Assembly (NCBI GenBank): GCA_031289975.1
Contig: JAITOM010000211.1
Coordinates: 1 to 5,592 of the forward strand
DNA from: Methanobrevibacter sp.
Lineage (GTDB): Archaea; Methanobacteriota; Methanobacteria; Methanobacteriales; Methanobacteriaceae
DNA length: 5,592 nt
Reading direction: 5' to 3'
Below the pieces are notes generated by a model. The model saw only the letters and a program-made list of their open reading frames with translations. It did no database searches and was not told where the DNA came from. Below are positions 1 to 4,982 of the stretch, piece by piece; the first letter of the stretch is position 1; each line of letters starts with the position of its first letter. The translations under genes and the position numbers were made by a program.

Positions 1-541
1 ATGGAAATATCTAATTAACTATAAGTATCCATATAGTTAAGGGCTAGAGAAAGAATGACAAGGCTAACGATAAGTGAACAATTATAAGCATCGTTATTAT
101 AAGCAATAGGTGGGATACACCGCCCTTTTTTTAGGTTACTATTGTCTTGCAAATAGGAAATAAGTAGTCGGAACATACTTAATAGTTCACAACCCATATA
201 TTTGTCGATGTAGTGATTGAGCCTAAATCATTCGTATCTGAGAAGAGATTAACATAATAAGCCTCAAGAAGTCCTTAAAAAAAAACAGATATTATTCTGT
301 TCTTGTTTTTTTAGGTAGGTTTGATTGTAAATGATAACTAATACTCTTCTGGAGGTAGAGGATATTGAAGTAATCGAATGCCGTTATTAATCGAAAGGTA
401 GCAGGAAATCGAAGAATATAATGACTGTGAACAGATACCATTCCTTGTGAGTGGAATAGAAATATTGCTGAATTTCAATTGGTGTATAACATGTTTATAT
501 AAAACGAAAAGTAAATTTATTAAAAGGATGGTGGTCAGAAT

Positions 542-688
542 ATGAATACTTCAAATATTTTGAAGTCCTCAACCCCATAAACTACTATTCGGTCCCCATA
601 CACTACTATTTGGTCTGATATCCCTTGGATTGAGATTGAAAAGTATGTAGATAAGTTACAAAAGCGGATATATCGTGGATATGCTTGA
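542..688 (+). pseudogene. Group II intron reverse transcriptase/maturase, N-terminal remnant
   Basis: An ATG at 542, with a GGATGGTGG-like site about 10 bases upstream, opens a frame of 48 codons interrupted by one TAA at 578-580 and closed by TGA at 686-688. The second part reads WSDIPWIEIEKYVDKLQKRI, the conserved N-terminal segment of intron-encoded reverse transcriptases (W..I.W..IE..V..LQ.RI, RT_N region). All later parts are missing: the polymerase motifs with YADD, the maturase X domain and any DNA-binding or endonuclease domain. The frame stops inside the first bases of domain V, so nearly the whole gene was removed by an internal deletion within domain IV. The in-frame stop lies in a 21-bp duplication whose other copy has TAC at that position. 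No functional product is expected. Confidence 0.8.
573..614 (+). repeat. 21-bp tandem duplication in the RT remnant
   Basis: Two adjacent 21-bp units (573-593 and 594-614) differ at two positions. Seven codons are duplicated without shifting the frame. Unit 1 has TAA where unit 2 has TAC (Tyr), so a point mutation in one unit created the premature stop of the reverse transcriptase remnant. Confidence 0.85.
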
Positions 689-720
689 GCGGCTTGTCAT
701 GAAAGTGACACGAACCGTTC
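687..720 (+). ncRNA. Group II intron domain V
   Basis: The 34-nt segment folds as canonical domain V. The lower stem pairs 687-695 with 712-720 and includes the G-U pair next to the catalytic AGC triad at 688-690. An unpaired AC follows at 710-711. The upper stem pairs 696-700 with 705-709, capped by a GAAA tetraloop at 701-704. Total length, two-base bulge position, triad and tetraloop all match the family consensus. One flaw is visible: C693 faces A714 in the lower stem where a Watson-Crick pair is expected. Domain V is the catalytic metal-binding core of these ribozymes, so its good preservation suggests that the intron degenerated recently or is still used in trans. Confidence 0.9.
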
Positions 721-723
721 TTA

Positions 724-758
724 GGAGAGGTTAGGAGGGAAACCTCCTAATTTTATCC
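724..758 (+). ncRNA. Group II intron domain VI with bulged branch-point A
   Basis: A GAAA-capped hairpin pairs 731-738 with 743-750 (8 bp, perfect). It continues below with 724-730 pairing to 751-758 through A-U, G-C and G-U pairs, leaving A755 as the single bulged base. A bulged adenosine on the 3' side of domain VI is the branch nucleotide used for lariat formation. The candidate 3' splice site AC at 763-764 is 9 nt downstream, and AU at 760-761 is 6 nt downstream; the usual distance is 7-8 nt, so the exact end remains open. Confidence 0.83.
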
Positions 759-850
759 AATAACTTTTCAAATATAGTCATCGTGGAAAAGTTCTTAAAT
801 TTTGAATGATAATTTTTTTATTAAATTATTTAATTTTAAATATCACTTTA

Positions 851-858
851 TAAAAATT
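851..858. repeat. Left target-site duplication of the MITE
   Basis: TAAAAATT directly abuts the left end of the element and is repeated exactly at 1002-1009 next to the right end. The homologous uninterrupted repeat RE2 has a single corresponding sequence at about 5163-5172 (complement), which supports reading this as a duplication made on insertion. Confidence 0.85.
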
Positions 859-1001
859 GGCACTGTAAAATTAGCATGGATTTTTACAATTGAAAATTGA
901 AAACAGACGATAAAAGTTTAATGACATGTATATGAACTTAATGCTTTTATGCTAAAATCCAAATTCCAAATTGTGAATTTCCATCCTCTTTTTACAGTGC
1001 C
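859..1001 (-). mobile_element. 143-bp MITE with 29-bp imperfect TIRs and 8-bp TSD
   Basis: The ends are inverted repeats: GGCACTGTAAAA at 859-870 and its complement at 990-1001 are identical over 12 bp, and the match continues imperfectly to 29 bp (23 of 29 positions). Both sides carry the same 8 bases TAAAAATT (851-858 and 1002-1009), a target-site duplication. The interior has no coding capacity and contains further inverted stretches, so the element could fold into a long hairpin. Two related copies lie at 5337-5474 and from 5475 in the opposite orientation. From memory, ISM1 of Methanobrevibacter smithii has 29-bp terminal repeats and duplicates 8 bp, so this is plausibly a non-autonomous derivative moved by an ISM1-type transposase; that link is inference. 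Confidence 0.88.
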
Positions 1002-1045
1002 TAAAAATTTATAATTTTAAATTTTAAATAATATAAATTTATTTT

Positions 1046-1125
1046 AATAATTATTTATTTTAATAATTATTTATTTTAATAATTATTTATTTTAATAGTT
1101 ATTTATTTTAATAATTATTTATTTA
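1046..1125. repeat. 16-bp tandem repeat, five units
   Basis: The unit AATAATTATTTATTTT occurs at 1046, 1062, 1078, 1094 and 1110. Units 1-3 are identical, unit 4 has one A to G change and unit 5 ends in A instead of T. The array lies within RE1 and has no counterpart of this length in RE2, so it probably expanded by replication slippage. Confidence 0.9.
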
Positions 1126-1299
1126 TAAAAAAATTATTTATTAAGAACTTTATCAAAACTACTATAAAAAGAAATAAAAATTATTTTTAATTACAAATGT
1201 TTAATTGAATTTTGTAAAATTAATATATAAATAAAAGAAAATAATTTTACAGAACACTATAATCTGAAGTTCTTAAAATAAGATATTTAAAAATATGAT

Positions 1300-1356
1300 C
1301 TACTCAAGTGAATCTGTTTGGTTTTCTCCAGCCACTGCACTGAGTTGAATTAAGTA
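1300..1356 (-). pseudogene. Possible C-terminal coding remnant (18 codons)
   Basis: A short stretch less AT-rich than its surroundings is open on the minus strand from 1356 to a TAG at 1300-1302, after an in-frame TAA at 1357-1359. It would encode an 18-residue tail ending AVAGENQTDSLE, with an amino-acid mix typical of real protein. No start codon or upstream reading frame is present. It could be the last bases of a gene destroyed by rearrangement. I do not recognise the family. The plus strand also has a 17-codon ATG frame here (1295-1348), so the strand is not certain. Confidence 0.22.
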
Positions 1357-1379
1357 TTATCATTAAGTTTAAAATTCAT

Positions 1380-1418
1380 CTATGACTTAAAAAATAGAAA
1401 ATTTTTTTGAAGTCATAG
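1380..1418. terminator. Hairpin downstream of hdrB
   Basis: A perfect 9-bp inverted repeat CTATGACTT / AAGTCATAG (1380-1388 and 1410-1418) continues inward with A-rich and T-rich arms after one mismatch, giving a strong hairpin. It lies about 50-85 bases past the hdrB stop on the message. On the plus strand it is followed by a T-rich stretch. It may protect the 3' end of the hdrCB message or act as a back-up terminator; an operator role cannot be excluded. Confidence 0.45.
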
Positions 1419-1439
1419 TATTCTTTTTGTCTTTAAGAT

Positions 1440-1462
1440 AAAAAAAGGAAAAAAATAAAATA
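1440..1462 (-). terminator. U-rich terminator of hdrC-hdrB
   Basis: Read on the minus strand, the bases just after the hdrB stop contain two dense T tracts (TTTTATTTTTTTCC followed by TTTTTT). Archaeal RNA polymerase terminates efficiently at such oligo-T runs without needing a hairpin. The position, immediately past the last gene of the pair, fits. Confidence 0.65.
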
Positions 1463-1465
1463 TAT

Positions 1466-2371
1466 TTACTCTGTTGCATTAGCATCTAATTCTGCAACTA
1501 ATTTAGCAAGAACAGGATCAGAGTTTATTTGATGAGCATCTAAAGTTAAATCAGTTTTGTTTAATCCCATAGCTAATCCATAAAGTTGAGCTAAATGGAA
1601 AACAGGAATTTGATAATTGGTACCATACTTTTGATTAACTTCAACTTGACCTACATCAAATTGCATGTGACAGAATGGACAAATTTCAACTATAGCATCA
1701 ACATCAGCATCGGTCATGTTGTCAAGTTTTTCTTTGGTGATACTTAAAGTAACATCTTTATCTCTTGCTCTTAATCCACCACCAGCACCACAACACAACA
1801 TTTTATCTTTATATGGAACAGACCTTGCACCAGTAACTTCAACAAGTTCATCTAAAATTTGTGGTCTTTCAGCATTGTCAATATCAATCTCTGCAGTTGG
1901 TTTTAAAAAGTGGCAACCATAGTGAACAGCAATATCTAAGTTTAATTGTTTTTCTACTAATTCACCTAATTTATCAAGACCAACTGAGTTATATAAAACT
2001 TCAGCAAAGTGTCTAACATTAATAGAGCCATTATATTCTTTGCCAACTTCAGATAAAACTTCATTTATCTCATCTTTAAGTGTTGCATCATGTTGTAGTT
2101 CTTCATTAGCTTCAAATAATGAACCAAAACATCCATTACATTCAGTCATTAAATCAGAACCCATTTCTTCAGCAATAGCTATGTTACGAGCAGCTATTGA
2201 AAGCCAGGTTTTTTTATCAAATGAACCAAAAACGCCAGGAGCAGGACAACAGGATGCTCCATGCATATCATTAATGGTAAAATCTAATTTATCAAATAAA
2301 ATTCTTGTTGCTTTTTCAATTCCAGGATATCGGTTGTTCATAATACAACCTAAGAAGTATGCAATTTCCAT
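1466..2371 (-). CDS. hdrB: CoB-CoM heterodisulfide reductase subunit B
   Basis: HdrB is the catalytic subunit of the cytoplasmic HdrABC complex. It reduces the heterodisulfide CoM-S-S-CoB to coenzymes M and B in the last step of methanogenesis, with electrons bifurcated from hydrogen by MvhADG-HdrA. The 301-residue product has the two CCG domains expected: Cys9, Cys41-Cys42, Cys78 and Cys81 (LGC, SCCPAPG, CNGC) in the first, and Cys153, Cys193-Cys194, Cys231 and Cys234 (YGCH, LCCGAGGG, CPFC) in the second. These ten cysteines bind the two noncubane [4Fe-4S] clusters that hold and cleave the disulfide. No key residue is missing and the length is normal. The ATG at 2371 is preceded by AAGGAGAT. 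The gene follows hdrC after 18 bases, so both are on one message. No hdrA is present in the window, as expected for Methanobacteriales, where it lies elsewhere. Confidence 0.97.
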   Translation of the reverse strand: MEIAYFLGCIMNNRYPGIEKATRILFDKLDFTINDMHGASCCPAPGVFGSFDKKTWLSIAARNIAIAEEMGSDLMTECNGCFGSLFEANEELQHDATLKDEINEVLSEVGKEYNGSINVRHFAEVLYNSVGLDKLGELVEKQLNLDIAVHYGCHFLKPTAEIDIDNAERPQILDELVEVTGARSVPYKDKMLCCGAGGGLRARDKDVTLSITKEKLDNMTDADVDAIVEICPFCHMQFDVGQVEVNQKYGTNYQIPVFHLAQLYGLAMGLNKTDLTLDAHQINSDPVLAKLVAELDANATE

Positions 2372-2377
2372 TTTAAA

Positions 2378-2385
2378 ATCTCCTT
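2378..2385 (-). promoter_or_regulatory. hdrB ribosome binding site
   Basis: AAGGAGAT on the minus strand lies in the 18-base gap between the hdrC stop and the hdrB ATG, with GGAG 8 bases before the start. It supports the ATG at 2371 and independent initiation of hdrB on the shared message. Confidence 0.85.
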
Positions 2386-2389
2386 AAAA

Positions 2390-3418
2390 TTATTCCACTA
2401 ATTCATTGGTTTCCATATTGTAACCAATTAATTTATCAAATCCAGTTGCTTTACAAATAGTTCTTATATCTTCTAATGCTTTTGCTTCAGAATGAGTTGT
2501 TGGTGGTAATTCAGATAACCCAACCTTTTTCCTTAACACTTTAGTAGCATCATTGATTGGTACACCATGTCCAGTTTTTATAACAAATGAACCAGTTGCT
2601 CTATGAGCAGGAGCCATAAATCCAGCTTTAGCAGCTTCATTACGTGCTAATTTAATAATTTCAACTATTTTAACACTTCTTGGGCATCTTTCTTGGCAAG
2701 TATAACAGGTTGTACACATCCATAATGCTGGGTCAGAGATTACATCATCTTTTAATCCCATTAAACACTTTCGAACAATTTGCCTTACTTTATAAGGAGT
2801 TCTTCTTCCTGAAGGACATCCTCCACTACATGTACCGCATTGAAAACAATGTTCTACACTATCAATACCTGCATCAACAAACAGTTGTGTAAACTCTTTG
2901 TTAACACTTTCAGGTCTAATTACCAAATTTTCTTCTAATAAAGTCATATTATCTCCTTTTTTATCTTTTTCTTCTGAAACTTTAGTTTTTTCTTCAACAG
3001 CTACAGCAACTTCATCTTTAGAATCTTTTTTTAAAGTTGATTTTTCATTTTCAACTTTAAATTTTTCTTTTTTAACAGTCTCCACTTCAGATATTTCTTC
3101 TTTTTTAATAGTTTCCTTTTTAGCAGGTCTATCAATTGAAGAGTTTTTCTCTTTAGTAGTTCCTGTTTCAACAGAATTCTCTTTTTCAACAGTTTTCTGC
3201 TTTTTAGACTCTGTTTTAATGGACTCTTTAGATTTAGGTGTTGTAGAATTTTTAGTAACAGAAGAACCAGTATTTTCTTCTGTAATTTCATCTGTGGAAG
3301 AACGTTTATCTTTAGAATTAATATCTATTTTAACAGGTGCTTCCTTAACAGATTCATTCTTAATTACATCCTGATTGTCTCCTTTAAAGAGAGATTTTAG
3401 ATATTTAATTAAAGACAT
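2390..3418 (-). CDS. hdrC: CoB-CoM heterodisulfide reductase subunit C with 157-aa N-terminal extension
   Basis: HdrC carries electrons from HdrA to HdrB. The C-terminal 185 residues (from the ATG at 2947) are a complete standard HdrC with two ferredoxin-type [4Fe-4S] motifs. In 342-residue numbering these are Cys191, 194, 197, 201 (CFQCGTCSGGCP) and Cys235, 238, 241, 245 (CTTCYTCQERCP). In front lie 157 extra residues. They begin with an amphipathic MSLIKYLKSLFKG, and the rest is low-complexity and Lys/Glu/Ser/Thr-rich (about 35 Lys and 24 Glu, no Cys, Trp or His), probably disordered or charged helix. The start is ATG 3418: AAAGGTG lies 8 bases upstream, whereas the in-frame GTG at 3427 overlaps that site and has none of its own (it would give 345 residues). 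A second full ribosome site precedes Met158, so a short form is plausible. HdrB follows after 18 bases. What the extension does is unknown; a tether is a guess. Confidence 0.93.
   Translation of the reverse strand: MSLIKYLKSLFKGDNQDVIKNESVKEAPVKIDINSKDKRSSTDEITEENTGSSVTKNSTTPKSKESIKTESKKQKTVEKENSVETGTTKEKNSSIDRPAKKETIKKEEISEVETVKKEKFKVENEKSTLKKDSKDEVAVAVEEKTKVSEEKDKKGDNMTLLEENLVIRPESVNKEFTQLFVDAGIDSVEHCFQCGTCSGGCPSGRRTPYKVRQIVRKCLMGLKDDVISDPALWMCTTCYTCQERCPRSVKIVEIIKLARNEAAKAGFMAPAHRATGSFVIKTGHGVPINDATKVLRKKVGLSELPPTTHSEAKALEDIRTICKATGFDKLIGYNMETNELVE
2945..2957 (-). promoter_or_regulatory. Internal start of standard-length HdrC with Shine-Dalgarno
   Basis: On the minus strand AGGAGAT is followed by AAT and ATG, with GGAG 5 bases before the ATG at 2947. 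This ATG begins the segment that matches the ordinary 185-residue HdrC. The ribosome site is read in the long frame as part of Lys-Lys-Gly-Asp-Asn. It is at least as good as the site before hdrB, so a second, extension-free HdrC is likely made from the same message. Confidence 0.7.
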
Positions 3419-3426
3419 TTTTATCA

Positions 3427-3433
3427 CACCTTT
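3427..3433 (-). promoter_or_regulatory. hdrC ribosome binding site (decides the long start)
   Basis: AAAGGTG on the minus strand pairs with the archaeal 16S rRNA 3' end, and its GGTG ends 8 bases before the ATG at 3418. It overlaps the in-frame GTG at 3427-3425, which argues against that codon as the start. Confidence 0.7.
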
Positions 3434-3484
3434 GAAATTAATGGTATAACCCTTAATTTCATATTAATTAGTTTTGAATGTGTA

Positions 3485-3493
3485 GTATATAAA
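3485..3493 (-). promoter_or_regulatory. TATA box of the hdrC-hdrB promoter
   Basis: TTTATATAC on the minus strand is close to the consensus methanogen TATA box. Transcription would start roughly 25 bases downstream, near 3463, leaving a leader of about 45 bases before the ATG at 3418. The message therefore includes the HdrC extension. Confidence 0.65.
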
Positions 3494-3524
3494 GGTTACT
3501 AAAATTTTGATTTCTGTAACCTTT
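3491..3524. promoter_or_regulatory. 9-bp inverted repeat overlapping the hdrC TATA/BRE (candidate operator)
   Basis: AAAGGTTAC (3491-3499) and GTAACCTTT (3516-3524) form a perfect dyad with 16 bases between the arms. The inner arm overlaps the upstream edge of the TATA box and the BRE position, so a dimeric regulator bound here would affect TBP/TFB access. Alternatively it could form a hairpin late in the U32 transcript, about 105 bases after that stop. The binding protein is unknown. Confidence 0.45.
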
Positions 3525-3628
3525 TAGGCACCACATAAATATATCTTAAAATAGCTTCATATTTTAATTTAATTCATTAATTAAGATATAAATGAAGAAT
3601 TTTAATAAAATATTAAATTATTAGATAA

Positions 3629-4834
3629 TTAAATTTTTATAAGTTTATAAACATGATCATTTTTTCTTATTTTATTTTTAATAGCTATTGCTACATTTTT
3701 ACCCTTCTCTACTTTTTTAATAGCTTTGCCATTAATTTCCATTGATTCAACTATCTGATTAATAGAACCCGTCGCATTTCCTTGAATTATTATTTCATCA
3801 AATAAATTTAAATTATCCCATAACTGAATTTCAGCAACTTTAATTTTGTTATAATAATTAACAACTTTTCCAATATCTTTTTTCCTATAAATTGCATCGT
3901 TATCCTTGCTAATTCCGTAAGGTTGATTAAAATAGAATCCAGTATCAAAACCACGATGGAAAACTTTTTTTAAATCTGATAACCATTGAGGATTGAATTT
4001 ATATTTTTCTTGATCTACATTATATCGATCAATAGCCTCTCTAAAAACTTTTGTTGAAGTTGCTACATAATCTGGAGATCTTCCTCTACCTTCAATTTTA
4101 AATCCATCAACACCACTTTCCATAAGTTCAGGAATGTGTTCTATCATGGTTAAATCTTTTGCAGATAAAAAATTTGTTTTATATGTTTCATCATAAGATT
4201 TTGCAAGAATTATTTCTTCTTTAACCTCATTTTCTATAGTTAATTTCCATTCTTTCCTGCATGGTTGTAAACATTTCCCACAGTTTGCACTTTCACCATA
4301 TAACCCATAACTTAAAAAACACCTTCCAGATATTCCCATACACATTGCACCATGAACAAAAACCTCAGTTTCAATAGGTGAGTTTTTAACTATTTCTTTG
4401 ATCTCATTAAATGATAATTCTCTTGAAAGAATCACTCGACTAACACCAAGAGTTTTTAAAATTTTAAGTGTTTTAGTATTAGTCACATTACTTTGAACAC
4501 TTAAATGAACATCTAAATGATTTTCAACACTAATATCAACCATTCCTAAATCACTTACTATAAGAGCATCAACTTCATAGCTATTAATCTCTGGTAAAAT
4601 GGTTTTAAACTCTTCAATATCTTTATCTTTCATCACAGTATTAGTACATAAATATAACTTCTTATCATGCTCATGGGAAACATTTACAAGATTTTTAAGA
4701 TCTTTAACATTGAAATTACTTGCATTGTTTCTCATGTTTGATCCAACAAGTCCAACATAAATAGAATCAGCACCATTTTTCAATGCACTATTAAATGAAG
4801 ATAAGTTTCCAGCTGGAGCTAACAATTCAACCAT
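3629..4834 (-). CDS. Peptidase U32 family Fe-S protein (probable RNA hydroxylase-type)
   Basis: The 401-residue product starts with MVELLAPAGN, the typical N terminus of the U32 family (TIM-barrel-like domain, about residues 1-300). The family signature runs from Glu157 through HGAMC (Cys165) and GRC (Cys172) to NCGKC (Cys185, Cys188) and PC (Cys192). In characterised bacterial members four such cysteines hold a [4Fe-4S] cluster; here 165, 172, 188 and 192 align with them and Cys185 is extra, as I recall for some archaeal relatives. KIEGRGRSPDYVA (246-258) is the other conserved block. Residues about 317-401 form a small C-terminal beta domain. Despite the peptidase name, studied relatives (RlhA, TrhP, UbiU/UbiV) serve RNA or quinone hydroxylation; an RNA-modifying role is inferred, and the substrate is unknown. 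The ATG has AAGGTG 5 bases upstream. The gene is 201-210 bases upstream of hdrC and probably a separate transcript. Confidence 0.9.
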   Translation of the reverse strand: MVELLAPAGNLSSFNSALKNGADSIYVGLVGSNMRNNASNFNVKDLKNLVNVSHEHDKKLYLCTNTVMKDKDIEEFKTILPEINSYEVDALIVSDLGMVDISVENHLDVHLSVQSNVTNTKTLKILKTLGVSRVILSRELSFNEIKEIVKNSPIETEVFVHGAMCMGISGRCFLSYGLYGESANCGKCLQPCRKEWKLTIENEVKEEIILAKSYDETYKTNFLSAKDLTMIEHIPELMESGVDGFKIEGRGRSPDYVATSTKVFREAIDRYNVDQEKYKFNPQWLSDLKKVFHRGFDTGFYFNQPYGISKDNDAIYRKKDIGKVVNYYNKIKVAEIQLWDNLNLFDEIIIQGNATGSINQIVESMEINGKAIKKVEKGKNVAIAIKNKIRKNDHVYKLIKI

Positions 4835-4839
4835 TAAAA

Positions 4840-4845
4840 CACCTT
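4840..4845 (-). promoter_or_regulatory. Ribosome binding site of the U32 gene
   Basis: AAGGTG on the minus strand ends 5 bases before the ATG at 4834 and fixes that start; the MVELLAPAGN N terminus agrees with the family. Confidence 0.75.
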
Positions 4846-4854
4846 AAAATTTTT

Positions 4855-4908
4855 AAATTGGATTTAGAACAGTTTTTATTTAAATTGAATTTAAAACGAG
4901 TTTTAAAT
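4855..4908. repeat. 27-bp imperfect direct repeat in the U32 leader
   Basis: Bases 4855-4881 and 4882-4908 are adjacent imperfect copies that share AAATTG.ATTTA at the start. They lie between the candidate TATA box and the ribosome site, so they would be transcribed. Whether they are functional or slippage products cannot be told. Confidence 0.5.
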
Positions 4909-4934
4909 AATAAATAAAACAATCTACTTGCACA

Positions 4935-4943
4935 ATATAATAA
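4935..4943 (-). promoter_or_regulatory. Candidate TATA box of the U32 gene
   Basis: TTATTATAT on the minus strand, about 100 bases before the U32 ATG, is the most TATA-like element just upstream. It would give a leader of about 75 bases. The region is so AT-rich that chance matches are common. Confidence 0.3.
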
Positions 4944-4982
4944 CTGTTTAATATTTAAATAATAATAATTAAATTAAATATT

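Larger units (their letters stand above)
1..764 (+). mobile_element. Group II intron, 5'-truncated by window edge, ORF-deleted
   Basis: Seen: a 34-nt domain V (687-720), a domain VI hairpin with one bulged A (724-758), and an N-terminal intron reverse transcriptase codon stretch starting at 542 lie in the order expected for a group II intron. Bases 1-541 then occupy the position of domains I-III. They are rich in local stems: 16-23 with 32-39 (8 bp), 66-71 with 90-95, 161-166 with 176-181, a long imperfect stem 273-315, and 440-444 with 453-457. I did not find a clear GUGYG 5' end, so the 5' splice site is probably upstream of base 1. The 3' end is placed at about 764 (AC) because homology to the second AT-rich repeat copy begins at 765; 761 is an alternative. 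Inference: with the reverse transcriptase lost, this copy could only move or splice with proteins supplied by another intron. Domain boundaries inside 1-541 are not assigned. Confidence 0.82.
765..1175 (+). repeat. AT-rich repeat RE1, interrupted by a nested MITE
   Basis: This stretch is homologous, in opposite orientation, to bases about 5045-5265. Matching blocks run from 765-858, jump over the miniature element, and continue from 1002 to about 1045 and again from about 1126 to 1170. The two ends are imperfect inverted repeats: the left end around 774-803 and the right end around 1142-1168 share TATAGT at the outer edge and AAAGTTCTTAA at the inner edge. Compared with the other copy this one is longer because of the 143-bp element, its 8-bp target duplication and a 16-bp tandem repeat. 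It may be a degenerate second family of short inverted-repeat element. No reading frame of note was found. Exact borders are approximate. Confidence 0.6.

Noticed and set aside
15..197. 60-codon minus-strand open frame at the left edge
   Set aside because: It overlaps the stem-rich body of the group II intron on the opposite strand and has no recognisable protein features.
272..316. Rho-independent terminator (long A/T hairpin with T run)
   Set aside because: It lies inside the intron body where a structural stem is expected, and no gene ends before it.
1046..1125. CRISPR-like array
   Set aside because: The repeats are contiguous 16-bp units without spacers, so this is a simple tandem repeat.
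2040..2387. 115-codon plus-strand frame antisense to hdrB (also 1716-1922 and 2680-2892)
   Set aside because: Antisense shadows of clearly coding HdrB and HdrC with their conserved cysteine motifs.
2898..3374. 158-codon plus-strand and 86-codon minus-strand frames over the HdrC extension
   Set aside because: Both are shadows of the Lys/Glu/Ser-rich codons of hdrC; the products are low-complexity and lack ribosome sites.
3425..3427. GTG as hdrC start
   Set aside because: It overlaps the GGTG ribosome site of the ATG at 3418 and has no site of its own upstream.
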